The translations under genes were made by a program, and so were the position numbers. DNA of 64,000 bases, taken from Neurospora crassa OR74A (Eukaryota; Ascomycota; Sordariomycetes; Sordariales; Sordariaceae). Below the pieces are notes generated by a model, which saw only the letters and a list, made by a program, of their open reading frames with translations, was not told the DNA's origin and did not search any database. Where the stretch lies: positions 124,001-188,000 of the forward strand of contig NC_026503.1 of NCBI RefSeq assembly GCF_000182925.2. Direction: 5' to 3'. Of this stretch, positions 1 to 12,691 are shown piece after piece. How positions within the stretch are numbered: the stretch's first letter is position 1; each line of letters opens with the position of its first letter.

Positions 1-686
1 ATTTTCGCCTTGTGGATACCGTCTCCCAAACTGTCCCTGGGCCTGGGGGGCCCCTGAGGAGCCACCTATGTTACCCCCCCTTGCGAGTGAGGGGAAGGTC
101 AAGCCAAGGACCCCAGGTATGGAGACCAAGAGATAAAAGAATAAAGCAAAAAAATAATTAGAAAAATCAAAAGTAAAGAAGGAAGAGAGGGCAATAAACA
201 CTCCAACGAATGCGCACATGGGACAAAAAAAAGGGAGACGGGCAAAAAAAGGAGCGCCGAACGATATCGGGGCCGTGCAGGGTTGAAGACGGTACAAAAA
301 AAGAGAGAAGAAAGGAGCTAGCGCAATGCCTGTTGTCTGGACAAGGTCCAGTACACACTAGGGGACGCAGCTTGCTTGCTGATTAGATAGACTAGCTCAC
401 GCAGATAGAAGGAGACCCCATAACTTTTTTTTTCCCATCCCATCCCGTCCACCACCCTTTTGGCCGTCCCGTCCCGTCCCCGACTCCCTCTTCCTTTTTT
501 TTCTTTTCTTTCTTTTCTCCCGAGCCTCTTCGTTTTCCTCCCATCACCAATTTCTTTTTCTGAAAGAGGTGTGTCGAGTGTGAGTTGAACCTCAGGTCTT
601 CTTCCACACTACCTCTACCCTCCTCTTCCTACCCTCTTTCTTCACTTCTTGGATATCCTCAAGAAATATCACCACACCCAACAAAC
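1..686 (+). promoter_or_regulatory. Upstream region and leader of the desaturase gene
   Basis: No convincing reading frame lies here. From about 425 to 660 the + strand is strongly pyrimidine-rich (runs of T, CTTTTC and TCCC), as is common just before the start codon in highly expressed genes of filamentous fungi. The start codon of the desaturase follows at 687. The first 420 bases are mixed, with poly-A/poly-G tracts and no clear TATA box. The core promoter is inferred from position only. Confidence 0.5.
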
Positions 687-2156
687 ATGACGGTCACCAC
701 CCGCAGCCACAAGGCCGCGGCCGCCACCGAGCCCGAGGTTGTCAGCACCGGCGTTGACGCCGTCTCTGCTGCTGCTCCCTCCTCCTCCTCCTCCTCTTCC
801 AGCCAAAAGTCGGCCGAGCCCATCGAATACCCCGACATCAAGACCATCCGCGACGCCATCCCCGACCACTGCTTCCGCCCGCGCGTCTGGATCTCCATGG
901 CCTACTTCATCCGCGACTTCGCCATGGCCTTTGGCCTCGGCTACCTCGCCTGGCAGTACATCCCCCTGATCGCCTCCACCCCGCTCCGCTACGGCGCCTG
1001 GGCTCTGTACGGCTACCTCCAGGGTCTCGTCTGCACGGGCATCTGGATTCTGGCGCACGAGTGCGGCCACGGCGCCTTCTCGAGGCACACGTGGTTCAAC
1101 AACGTCATGGGGTGGATTGGCCACTCCTTCCTCTTGGTCCCTTACTTCAGCTGGAAGTTCAGCCACCATCGCCACCATCGCTTCACCGGCCACATGGAGA
1201 AGGACATGGCGTTTGTGCCTGCCACCGAGGCTGATCGCAACCAGAGGAAGCTGGCCAACTTGTACATGGACAAGGAGACGGCCGAGATGTTTGAGGATGT
1301 GCCCATTGTCCAGCTCGTCAAGCTCATCGCCCACCAGCTGGCCGGCTGGCAGATGTACCTCCTCTTCAACGTCTCCGCCGGTAAGGGCAGCAAGCAGTGG
1401 GAGACTGGCAAGGGCGGCATGGGCTGGTTGAGGGTTAGCCACTTTGAGCCTTCCTCTGCTGTGTTCCGCAACTCCGAGGCCATCTACATTGCCCTGTCCG
1501 ATCTTGGTCTCATGATCATGGGCTATATCCTCTACCAGGCCGCGCAGGTTGTTGGCTGGCAGATGGTAGGTCTGCTGTACTTCCAGCAGTACTTCTGGGT
1601 TCACCATTGGTTGGGTAAGTTGTCTCTCGCCCATTTCGCCTCTGTCTGGTGGTTCTTGTGATCTTTGTGGAATTAGCGCACTAACTCTCGCTCCCTCTCA
1701 AAACAGTCGCCATCACTTACCTCCACCACACCCACGAGGAAGTCCACCACTTTGACGCCGACTCGTGGACCTTCGTCAAGGGCGCTCTCGCCACCGTCGA
1801 CCGCGATTTTGGCTTCATTGGCAAGCACCTCTTCCACAACATTATCGACCACCACGTCGTCCACCACTTGTTCCCGTAAGTCTTCAGATCAGATATCCCT
1901 GCTATTTTCTCATTTAAAACCATCCCCTCAATGTCCCTCGCTAACGCCCCAAATCCTGCACAGTCGCATCCCCTTCTACTACGCCGAAGAAGCCACCAAC
2001 TCGATCCGCCCCATGCTCGGCCCCCTCTACCACCGCGACGACCGCTCCTTCATGGGCCAGCTGTGGTACAACTTCACCCACTGCAAGTGGGTCGTTCCGG
2101 ACCCCCAGGTCCCCGGCGCGCTTATTTGGGCGCACACCGTTCAGAGCACCCAGTAA
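687..2156 (+). CDS. Membrane fatty-acid desaturase, delta-12 (oleate) type
   Basis: Exons are 687-1614, 1707-1875 and 1964-2156, giving 429 aa. Both introns have GTAAGT donors and CAG acceptors and keep the frame. The protein should insert a double bond into oleoyl chains in the ER membrane to make linoleate, using a di-iron centre. Three histidine boxes are visible: HECGH at residues 124-128, HHRHH at 160-164 and HVVHH at 359-363. Hydrophobic segments lie around residues 70-125, and there is also a hydrophobic stretch before the third box. The N-terminus (residues 11-40) is an Ala/Ser-rich tail with eight serines in a row. I chose the ATG at 687 because an in-frame ATG at 585 would add a leader read from the pyrimidine tract. 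Fungal delta-12 and delta-15 enzymes share these boxes. Delta-12 is the likelier assignment from overall look, but the regiospecificity is inference. It is divergent in no obvious way and looks functional. Confidence 0.88.
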
Positions 2157-3324
2157 GCAGTTCTTTTCTGCTTCCTGGGGCACTCTGAGGAGGCTACCTA
2201 CCTACCTAGGTACTCGAGTGCTGGCTGCTGCCCTGGTTTAGTGCTACCTACTTCGGTAGCTCTAACCGGTACCAGAAGAACGATGTTGGAAAAAAGGAGG
2301 GAGAAAGACTGGAAGAAAAGGAAAACAAAGAAATCTCAACTCTTCTTCATGATTGATGGATCTGTGCCACGTTCTGATTGGTTCGGTCGGTCAAAAGGCG
2401 TACATAACGGTCACCATTGAAAGGTCTGGATAACTCGGTACCTGGAATTTCACATCAAACAAGTGATAGACGAGAGAGAGAGTCTGGTAGAATAGAGGTA
2501 TGGTAGATCTGGAAGCTATTAGACTTACTAGAGCTATAGATAGACAAAGAGGATAGAGCGAGGGTATGTGTGTGTAGAGGTAGAGATGCATCATAGAAGG
2601 GAGGGCATGCATGCATGATTGAAGAACCAAAAGAATGATACCCACCATAAACATCCAGAGCTTACCTATTGAGGTGTTTCCCTGTGTGTCCTGCGAGAAA
2701 TGATCTGATTCGCCCGAAGATGAACAGCCCCAGAAGCTGCGCTCGAAAAGTTGGAAGCTCGAAAAGTTGGAAGCTGGTTGAGATCACCTGCGGCTAGCCA
2801 ATCTTATCAAAATATGTTCAACATGTCTCGCTCAGCGAAAGAAGGGTACGAAAATAGTCTACTCACCTCATCTTTGACAAAATTTGGAAACATCTCCTAT
2901 CACCACCCAACAGCAGCAGTGCCCGGAACCGCACCACATAAACAAAGAACCAAACATCAAAGTCGTATTTTCATCTACTTACTACCTACTTTCCCACTAC
3001 CAATCAAAGTTGCCATGTTCATCGATATCTATGCATCATGTTCGCAATCCTCCCTCCTCCCATCAGTGCGAACGATCGTCCTGTCAATTTTCCCCCCAAC
3101 CGACAGGACAGTCTGATCAACACCGAACCCTTTTGTACTTTGCTTGCTTGCTAGTTACCGTAAGAAAGTGGAACTTGCAATCTAGGTTTCCAAAGAATAA
3201 CTCAACACATTCTCGAACCATTCGATCCCGATCCGATCTGGTGCTGTTCCAAGTCAACCATAAGGGTAAAAAAGACCTTTTTTTTTTCCCGTTTTTCTCC
3301 ACATGGCCTTTTTTTGTTTTTCGT

Positions 3325-3356
<32 letters not shown>

Positions 3357-4097
3357 CCCATTCTGTCCTTCCTCTTGTCTGTTTAAACTCTCGTTTTGGT
3401 TCAGCTCCTTTTCCTGTCTTCGCTCAACGCGCCCAAAAACCGCTCAAAAGCAGCCTCACTAAAGTGCCTGTCTGTCTCGCCATGTTCTCGCCGTCCTATC
3501 AAAACAGATAGGCCCACGCATTGTCCTTCATCTCGCAACAAGAAAAAAGAGATGATATGGACAAAAGAAAGGGACATAAAAGAAAGGAAAAAACACACCG
3601 CTGTCAAAAAACCCCGAGTCCTTGAAAATGACAAAACGATAAACACAACCCACGGATCGCTTGTCGCGCGGTATCTCGTCAAGTAATGGCTGTACAAGAA
3701 TGTACACGAAACCTAAGCCGAGGAGAGCCAGAGTACCAGAAAAACCACATAACCAAACCAAAAACGCCGTCATTACCTCATTAGATGTCTCTTGAAAATT
3801 CCATCACTGTCATCCTTGTGGCCTCCCAACAATCCCAGTTCCATCCCCCATTCCCCATGACCCATTTCGACCACAAGCCCCTTTCCTAAGCCTGTCCGAC
3901 CTCCCAGATTGTTTCCCAGTGTCGACTCGTATTTGTCCTGTCCACCATCGAATCTTATTGAAACGTTATGAAAGTTGCTCCCGTAATGATGAACTTGGAT
4001 GTGAACGCTCATGAAAGCATGTATGCCGGAACAGTATTTGCCGTGACAAATACGAAAATGTAGCAAACGGGTGTCTGATGCCATCATTGTCAACAGT
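2157..4097. other. Convergent intergenic region between desaturase and transcription factor
   Basis: The two flanking genes converge here, so this should hold both 3' untranslated regions. I see no supported gene. A perfect TACCTAGGTA palindrome lies at 2203-2212. Purine-rich stretches occupy about 2280-2330 and 2465-2570. A run of 30 T lies at 3327-3356. Open frames in this stretch are low-complexity and lack splice or family support. Confidence 0.6.
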
Positions 4098-7000
4098 TTA
4101 TTCCATGGCCGCAACGGACTTCTCAGCGCGCGCGCGCATGTGATCCGCATGGGTTTCGAGACAAGAGGATATCAAACGGGTTACTAAGAGTTGATTAGCG
4201 TTTGCTTTCTCAATTACGTCTGGCGGGAAATGAAACTTACCCGGCCACACAGCGCCCTTGTCAATGAGATACGCCGTGATCCGCAGTATCTTGGCTGCAT
4301 AACCCATATGTTCATCCCGCTGACCATTGTTGACATTGTTGAGACCATCGCCATTGGGACCATGAGACGTCTGGTCCGCATTCATCTTGAGCTCCGCCCG
4401 CTGGATTATCTCTTGAATCTTACCCAACAGCTTGATGTCATCGTCCTCCAGGAGAACCACCGCGGGCACTTCCTTTAGGTCGACATCGTCCCGACCAAGA
4501 ATCCCCAGGTATCGCCCAACGCGGTCTTGCAGCGTGGCAACCCACTCAGCCAGAACCTGTGCGCAATCAAACGTGCAGATGGCTGACTGCACAGGCAGCT
4601 CGCGAGCGGTCGCATCGGCAAACGTTACATTGAACTTGTCCGCATTGAGCAACGAATCAGCCGCAATGAAACCTGCCTTTCGGAGATGGCGTTCTCTCCG
4701 TGGATCGGACCTGTTGTTCGTAATAGCAAGTGGCGACTGGCCGAGGTTGAGATTGGAAAAGGCTTCAGGCCTGGCGGTATTCGCGTCTTCTGGTGCAAGA
4801 TTGATAGCGATTGGGGTCTGCTCTGCATGTTGGACTATCTCAGAGCCGCGAGCCAGCTCCTCTGCCATGCCATCCCAATCCCGCTGCCAAAACTTCTCCT
4901 TGACGCGAGAAAAGTTAACGTAGAGACGGACGTAGGCAAGATCAAGCAACGGAATGGCATCAGCGGCCAGCGGCCCCTTACCAAACGGATTTGGACGTTC
5001 TGGGCTATGGTGGGGATTGCTCTCCCATACGGCTTTCCACGCGCGAAGAGCTGGCTCAATGTGTCGATGCATCTTTTCAGTCTCTTCATTCGTCCAAACC
5101 TTGTTGTGGTGGCGTTGGCGAGTTTCCCAAATGTAGTTGTGCAGGGCATTGATAAGAATAAGACAACCAAACGTGCTTGGCTTCGGAAGGTTAGTGGTGG
5201 AAAAATCGTTGCCGTCCGCCAACCTTGAAGCCACTTTCTGTCTCTGGAGGAGTGCCCCCAGGGCCTCGTGAAACGTCATCCGGTTATGGTTTGCGGCCGC
5301 GACGCCACCCTGAGCATGGAAGATTTGACTAGAATCCGCAGCAAAGAACTCTTCATCACATGGGAGGTCGAGGAAGATTTCGGAGTTGGTTAAGGCTGGC
5401 GTGTGGTTATAAGCGGATACCACGAGGCTAGAAAGAATAAACACGGTATAGAGCGTCCGCTTCCTCTCCTCCATGGACTTCCAGCGGAGCCATTCCACCT
5501 CTGCCGCATTCCAGCTTACATCCATATCCATCGTATCGACATCGACGCTGGGCTCGATCCTGATCGGGTTCAGCAGCTCAGCTCCTTGGGCCAGACTTAC
5601 CAGCGCGGCAGCGTGGGTTGACGCAATTTCGCCGGAACGCTTGTCGCCGCAATTGTGGCCATAAATGACGTTGAGGAGCATGGCTTGAACAAGCCAGACG
5701 GGCGTCTCTACCGGGTTTTCCTGCTGCTGTAACGTATGGTCCGACATGGACGGTCGTCGGAAATCTGCCTTCCTAACGTTTGCTTTTCTTCTCTCATCAA
5801 GGTATAATTGGATCATCTTTTTCGCCATACCGAACAAATCCATCGATATCTGCTGCTCCATTTCGTAGAGGGCGCCGATCGCCGCCATTGAAAGGAGAAG
5901 GCAGCCGCTTCCGCCAATACCGTTATCCTGTCCGTTAACCGGGAGCGTGGGAACGTCGAACGAGAGTGTCGGTATGTGGAGGAACGGCAGATGTGGGTGG
6001 AAATATCGCAAATAAGCACTGACGTATCGTTGGAGGTCGTGGGTGTTCGGGAGGGTGTTGGGGAGCTCGGTGCTGGTGGTTGTCGTCGGCGATTGTGTCG
6101 ACAACGGGGAGCTGCTGGTTGTCGCGTACGAGTATCTTCGAGCTCCGAACTGGGAAGCCTGGGAGGCCGTCAGGGCACCTAGGATGGCATGTCTTGTTGA
6201 ATCAGTGATTGTCGAGACGGGTAAGGTGCCATGAGTACTACCATTCATGGACGACGGCGTCTCCGGGCCGGCACCGAAATTGTTCAGTGCATTGTTCATG
6301 TTTTGACCATTGAGGCCCGAGAATATGTTGGGACTTAGCGAGTTCATTGAGGACGGTGGTGTCGAAAAGTAGGCATCGCCAATATGCTTGCTGGATGGAG
6401 CGGGCTGCGGCGAAAGGGGGACCCCGGTCAAGAGATCGGGGAATACGGTGTTGCCCATGTCGCCGAGAGAAAACGAGTTGGGTATTTGCGGGGGCCCCAT
6501 TATACTGCCCTGCCAGATCGAGCTCGTCTCCACAGCGGGAGCGCGGTGATTCGATCCATCCACCATTACGTCGCTGATGCCGCTCTGGCTGGCAGTGCTA
6601 ATGGCCGAAGGCGAGGATCGGTCAATGACATGGTCGTGAAGATCGTTGTTGAAGGACATTTGCTGGTCAAAACCTTGTAGCCAGTCAAAGTTATCATCCA
6701 GATGCTGGCCGCCTGTCATATCGGGAAGCCCGTGTGGAAAGGGAGACAAGGGGTCTACGCCCATCAGGTTCGGCGAATCACTGTAATGAAGTGCATTGGG
6801 ATTGATGGTCGAGGCCGGGCTAAACAGCATCGAGGGGTCCCCGAAGTCGAACTCTGGGTTGAAGGGCATAATGGGAGCTGTCCTCAAGCCCGTAGAGAAG
6901 TCCATGCCGTTCATGGTATGAGTCTCCAGTTTGGGGAGTCCGTGAGGAACGCCGCGCTGCACCATGGCGTTGGCCATCCCGGTATAAGCGTGATGATCAA

Positions 7001-7849
7001 AGTTGTGGTGAGGGAAGCCAGCCAAGCTGGGATGTCGGCTGTGTTGTGATGGCATAGCCCTGGCCGCCTGAGCATTGGCCGCAGCGATCAACTGCATTGT
7101 CGTAGTGTCGACGTGACTAATGGTGTTTGCTCGAGGCCGCATGGCAGCAGTGACTGCTGCTTGGGCGGCAGCATTGGGGCCAGGGCCAGCGACGCTATTC
7201 TTGCGGACCCGGTTGTTACCACCGGCCATAGGCGCGCTCGTGCTCTCGCGGCGATTGCGAGGACGCGACGATGGGGTGGTACTCTGATGTAGCTTCTGCT
7301 GGTGCCGCAACAACAGATCTCTGCGGGCAAAGCATCTCGCGCAATCTGGGCACTCGAAGGGCTTTTCTTTGGTGTGGGATCGCTCATGGCGCTTGAGGTG
7401 TTCCAGACGGGCAAAGGACCGCTGGCATGTTCCGCAGACGTGAGGACGGGGTTTGTCTGTCTTGGGTGGAGGGAAGTTGTTGGCAGGAGCAGCGGGGACT
7501 TGGGTATTCACTGTAATGGTAGCGGCTTTCAAAGTCAGCCATTCATGGTCAGCCAAGCAGCTCAAGGTCCAAGAGGAATGGGAAGACCACGCGACGATTG
7601 ATGGTCATTGACAGGGCTCAAGAAAAGCATGGAAGTAGGCAGCAATGGATAAGGCGATCCCGCGGAGGGGTGGTAAGCAAAGTAGTAAAGCAGCAAAGCA
7701 GCAGAGGGGCATGTGTTGGGCATACCAGGCTCATCACCAGCAACGGGAGGTTTCCCACTGGTCGGCGATGGGGATGCCGACGTTGTCGAGTTGTTGGACA
7801 TGTTGGTGTCGACCTCGAGCTTGCCGGCGGGGTCGCTCGAGAGGGGCAT
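4098..7849 (-). CDS. C2H2 zinc-finger transcription factor with fungal-specific domain
   Basis: Read on the minus strand, exons are 7849-7726, 7510-4241 and 4183-4098, giving 1159 aa. The first intron (7725-7511, GTATGC donor) is 215 nt. The last (4240-4184) is 57 nt, a multiple of three, and contains no stop. Two adjacent fingers are clear: C67-C70-H83-H87 and C95-C98-H111-H116, joined by a TKEKPFE linker. They resemble the paired fingers of the yeast Adr1 group. Residues of about 545-930 match the look of the fungal-specific transcription factor regulatory domain (helix-rich, starting near [14 protein letters not shown]). Between them lies a long Ser/Pro/Asn-rich region likely to be disordered and activating. 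It probably acts in the nucleus as a DNA-binding regulator. Target genes cannot be told from sequence. The 5' flank is long and repeat-rich, consistent with a regulated gene. Family call is firm; the orthologue name is not, so no symbol is given. Confidence 0.87.
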
Positions 7850-9174
7850 TGTGTGCGGTAAAGAGGAAGAAGGGGAACGGGCAATACAGGGTCAATTGAA
7901 AGCTTGTTGGTAGTATGATGGATCAAACAAGCTTTGTGCGGGTGGCACGGAGAGAATCGAGGCGACAAATGCTTGTTTGGGTTGTTGTCAAAGGGAAGAG
8001 CAGCGAAGCTCAGTCGGCTGTAGAAGAGGGCTGGGGGACGCTGTTTTGGTTCAGGTACCGCCCGACAGATACAGCAGCGTATTAGCCGATGACAGGCGAG
8101 ATCGATGGGTACCTAATCGTCTGGTGTTTGGATATCGTACGGCAGAATATCTCGTCTGATTAAAGTGGGCAGTTATTTGGGAGATCTGACCGCGGGCTGT
8201 AGCTTTGACGACGATGATGGGAGTTGCTAGTAGTAGAGATGGTTGTGGTGGGGATTGATTGAGGTGGGCGTCTTAATGGTGGTGGTGGTGGTGGTGGTGG
8301 TGGCGGCGGCGGTGGTAGCGGTGGTCCGAGAGAATAACAGTACAGCGCCCCGAATCAGCGGCAGCATGCTAGGGATTGCGACGACGTCAACAACAACAAT
8401 AACAACAACAAAAACAGACAGATGGCAATTCGGCTGGCGTCAACTCAAAATTCCGTCTCGACTAGATATCTAGGTACTTACCTAGTCTGTTAGTTCAGTT
8501 GTTTCACCGTAGCTCGATATTATTTTTGGTGTTGTTCGAACCTGATGATTGTTAGGCGAAATTCTGTTGATCGGCTGTTTCGAAGCCAGACCCGACCGGA
8601 ACTGTGACTCGAGTGGAAGGAAAGAGACGGGACGTGGACGGCGTGGTGAGGGCGGCGTGGAAGGGGCAGAAAGCAAAAGGCCAAAATGCTGGGCCGGGGG
8701 GGCAAAAGTGGACGCCTGGAGGGGGACGGACAAAACAGTTCACAGTTCACTGCACTGTGCACCTACGGTACTTACCTCTACTGAGTGAAGAAGAAGTGAA
8801 AGTGAGTGCTGCTGCTGAGTACTGTGACCGTGTCCCACTGTGAACGACCTCGAGAATCCGTCTCCATCGGCTCGGCTGGCATTGACTTCCACTTGGTTTG
8901 GAAGCTGTGATGACTGGATGAATGAAATGCCGTGATATGACAGGTCATTGGAGACCCTTCATCCAGCCAGGTTAGGTACTGGCTTCCATGTTCCTGTCCC
9001 GTCGTATGTAATAGGGTAGCAGGTAGGTACTATGCGGTGGTAATCACTGTGTGTAGAGGAATGGTGCGGGAGGAACTGGGTGAAGGAACATCGAGGCTCT
9101 AACTACTAGTAGCTCTAACGAGGTGTGTCACTGTGTGGAGAATCCTCGATGGTGATTGGAGCTGAGTACCTAGG
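7850..9174 (-). promoter_or_regulatory. Long 5' flank of the C2H2 regulator
   Basis: No supported gene. The stretch holds a GGT/GGC microsatellite (8278-8312), an AAC-rich stretch (8389-8416), several TACCTA-type runs, and a TACCTAGGTA palindrome at 9167-9176 that abuts the MITE at the edge of the AT-rich island. Reading frames in both directions are composition artefacts of the repeats. It probably contains the promoter and a long leader of the regulator, by position only. Confidence 0.5.
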
Positions 9175-9258
9175 TACAGTAGAAACCCCCCCTTTTGCAA
9201 CTAATGCGGGCAGCCCAGAATTTTTGCAAAAGGGGGGGTTTTGCAACTGGGGGTTACC
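9175..9258 (+). mobile_element. Tc1/mariner-like MITE, left-edge copy (3' end missing)
   Basis: Starts with TACAGTAGAAACCCC at 9175-9189, which is the exact reverse complement of 23824-23838. It continues with TTTTGCAA, then AATGCGGGCAG, then TTTGCAAAAG and TTTTGCAACTGGGGG, the same words in the same order and orientation as in the copy at the other edge of the island. It stops where the AT-rich sequence begins. A TA followed by CAGT ends is typical of Tc1/mariner-type elements that duplicate TA on insertion. No transposase is present, so a non-autonomous element is inferred. Confidence 0.6.
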
Positions 9259-9299
9259 CCATGTCAAAAGTACTAAAATCCCATATATTTTTACTCTTT

Positions 9300-9710
9300 T
9301 CTACATTACAACATCCCCTCAATCGTAACTTAAATCTTCCTATTATTTCGCTATCCTTCTATTCACTATTTTAACCGCCTTAGCTATTAAACTTCCTCGA
9401 ACTTAAAGCAATCCTTTTTAAACGCTTAGTTTAATATATTATTAAAACGCTACACTACCTCTTTATTTAAAAGTATAACTACTAGTTTATATAAGCGGTT
9501 ATCCTCGGCCTCCTCTATAGTCTTACCTTAGTTATTTTCTACCTTCCAATCCCTAATAATACTCTTAAGTACCTCCTCCGCTATCTTTAACTCTACGGGT
9601 ACCTCATTCTCGTCTTTAAGATTCAAAAAATTGAAGAAACTTATCCGTTCTCGTATAGGGACATAATCATTAACTTACTCAAAAAGGACATTCACATCTA
9701 ACGGCAACTA
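9300..9710 (-). pseudogene. RIP-degraded coding relic, minus strand
   Basis: On the minus strand a stop-interrupted translation still reads as acidic, helix-like protein (for example DENEVPVELKIAEEVL and KTIEEAEDN) with stops where Trp or Gln codons would be expected. It is probably the end of a mobile-element protein. The family is not recognised. From here to 10349 the sequence is AT-rich with nothing I can name. Confidence 0.3.
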
Positions 9711-10349
9711 CTCAATAACTCTAAATACCTAAATATTAATACTTAAGATAATAGACTTAATTTAACAGTTCAAAATAGTTTCAAATTTAACTTCAAAGTA
9801 CCAGATTTATAAAGTGAATTTCAATACCTATTTAAAGTTCATTTCAATAATATACTCCTTAATAATAGAAGTATTAATAAATTAATTATATATCCAATAT
9901 AAAAAGTAATAATAATAGTAAACTTTAAAACTATTCATTACCCTCTAATCTATTAATTAATATAAGAATATACTATTTAAAGGAAGAAATTTAATAATAA
10001 TATTAAGGGGTAGAGGGGAAAGTTTAATGCTAAACTTATATATAGAGAAATTATCGAATGACAAAAAAGCCCTTTCTCTAGGCTTTTTATAGTTAATATA
10101 AATATAAAAGTATCGGAGCTATTCTTATATAATTTTCCTTATTATTTAGGCGGCGTTATTATTTCTCTAAACAATTTGTATAGTATTCTAATTAAACCCT
10201 CTTAACGTATACGGCTCCCTAAATCTCTTAATTACCTATATATTAAAAAAGTCATCACTAATATCATTTATTGTAAAAGTAAGTAATATCCGTAATTTAT
10301 CTTTCTTAGTACTAAAGTGTAATTTAGAAGTAAAGCTATACGAAGTAAT

Positions 10350-10615
10350 TGATACGGGAGTATCGCATGTATGATTAGATCAATTGACTAGAGTAGACTG
10401 GGCATAGCTGTAAGCCATGCCCACCCCCGATGGAGGCACTGGTATGCCCAGGCACGTGCCTTAGCACGTACCCGGCTACCCGGTCGCTGGACCTGCAGGC
10501 TAGCTATAGACCAGCGATAAGATAAGGGAATTCCTATAAAGGGATTCCCGTGCGGGCCGGCCTCCAGCCAGGCCTTTCTTCCTCTATCATCTTCTTCTTT
10601 AATATTATAATATAC
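10350..10615 (+). repeat. 5' LTR of gypsy element 1
   Basis: Matches 18244-18406 directly over the 163 bases available before the gap. I count about 22 differences by eye, all transitions (mostly G to A or C to T). A CCTATAAAGGG word near 10535 could be the LTR TATA box. The 3' end near 10615 is a guess, because the partner copy is truncated. This segment is notably GC-richer than the element body. Confidence 0.7.
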
Positions 10616-11299
10616 ACCAATATTATAATATTTAAAAATACCTATATTACCCTATTAAATAGTAATTATAATTAAATATTCAATAACTATTATAAACAAT
10701 ATACTCCTCGCACCCTCTAGTAAATTTACTAACTCCCTTTATTGCGAAACTTGCTAATCCGATCGAACGATCTTCTATTATATAGGACGTCGATCCTACA
10801 ATTATATCCCCCAACTTTAATAATTTGCTTATTACGAAATAGCAATCGTAGTCGCTTCTATACTACATTATTACGCTCGTATCGACTTGCATCGAACGAG
10901 TGTATAAAAACCTTTATACTACCCTAATCCGAGCTTCTTAAGATCCTCGACGCGAAGGGTAACCCCGCGATTCTACTCGTTGTAAAATAATTATTATTCC
11001 CTCTTTCTCCTCCCTTCTAGAATTATCGGCCGCTTATTTAAAGTACCCTTAGTAATAGCCTCCTATTTATTTCCCTCACTTTTACCCTAATCTCTATATT
11101 TAAATACATTTATAATTGTAGGAAGACGGACTTATATTAATTTTCATCGCCTAGCAATTATTTACTATTATTATAGCCGGTGAAGACCCTCCTCCCCCCG
11201 ACCCCGTAATAATACATCGCTTGCCTCGCAAAATCTCAATTCCCCCAATATATAACAAGAATTATTTAAATAATTAATTTACTATTCTATAGCCTATTA

Positions 11300-12652
11300 A
11301 TTCAATACGCGACGCTTCGATTCGTAATATTACTTAGGTTTATATAATTTAAATAAAGCTTAATAACCCCGGTAATACTACTAAGTAAATTTAGGCGAAG
11401 CTTAATATTATCGGTAGTATTATCTCTACTATTATAAATATATTGTCCCTTTTAAAAAAGTCTTTAATTATTAACCCCCCCAAGAACCTTACGCCTCCTA
11501 AAACTTCCCCTTAGAAATATATATTTCCCTATAATAACTATAATACCGCTACGTTCGGTTGCGATGACGATTCGGATAATAATAACTCTAATAAAGGCTT
11601 TGATATACTTAAATACGTTAATAATAAAAAAATTTAGAAACGCCTAAATTATATAGATATTTTAATTAAGAATATAAATTTAAATATAAGATAATTTAAA
11701 GACTAAGTATATATTTAGTTCGAGAAGAATACCGCCGCCGCTCGTAAGAGGGACGACTATATTAACCTTCTTAAGACTAATATAGCGAATAACTATAAAA
11801 AATTCTTAGCTGCTATTATTAAATTTGTTAAACTTAAGGGTAAGGAGAAGGTAATCGACCGACTTGGATATATTCTCGGCGCCTAATCCGAGGATTTAGA
11901 TATTATAATTATTTATCGCAATTTAAAATTTAATTACTCTAACCCGGCTAAATTTATTTAAATAAATTATAATAATAGCGAAGGCCCTTTATACCCTAGA
12001 CCTAATATTTATTATAAGTCCTCCGTCGAAGATTTTAACGAAATAGACGAGGTAGCCGGTACTATCTATATCGAAGTCCTACCGTATTTATATTAAAATT
12101 TAAAGATCCGCGAAATTATTCCTATTAATAATATACTAATCCCTAAATTATATCCTCGTCCCTACCCTACCGCCAACTATAATAGTAATTTATTAATTTA
12201 TATATATAATTATATTTATATTACCTCCCCTACCTATAAGGATTCTAATATCCCTCCCGACCCGCGTTTTACTAACTTATTTAATAACAGTACTAATATT
12301 AATAAAAAGAATTTCTTTAAATTTATTAATAATATTAAGGATTGTAATTTCAACCTTCGTAAACTATTAAAGAAGTAAGCCGCTATATATAAAAGGTACT
12401 TATAAAAAATCTACAACCTCTACGCTAAATGTATCCATTTAGTAGCTTACCCTAATCTTTCCCCCTTTAAAGTTAGTAAGGCTATTGTAAAAAAAACCGC
12501 TAAGAATATTACTAACTATAGTAAAATTAATAAAATTAGAAATACTATCCCTGTTGTAGCTAACCCTATTAATAAGGCTAGAGGCGGAGGCCCCCCTATT
12601 CCCCCTACTAGTACCTATACTATTATAAACTTAGGCGAACCTAATAACGATT

Positions 12653-12691
<39 letters not shown>

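Noticed and set aside
669-1634. A 321-aa open frame on the minus strand across the desaturase exon
   Set aside because: It is the mirror of a GC-rich coding exon, has Val/Gly/Ala/Glu-heavy composition and no motif. The plus-strand frame has three histidine boxes and matching splice sites.
4432-5228. Plus-strand frames opposite the C2H2 regulator
   Set aside because: They overlap the minus-strand coding region throughout and show Arg/Ser-rich shadow composition.
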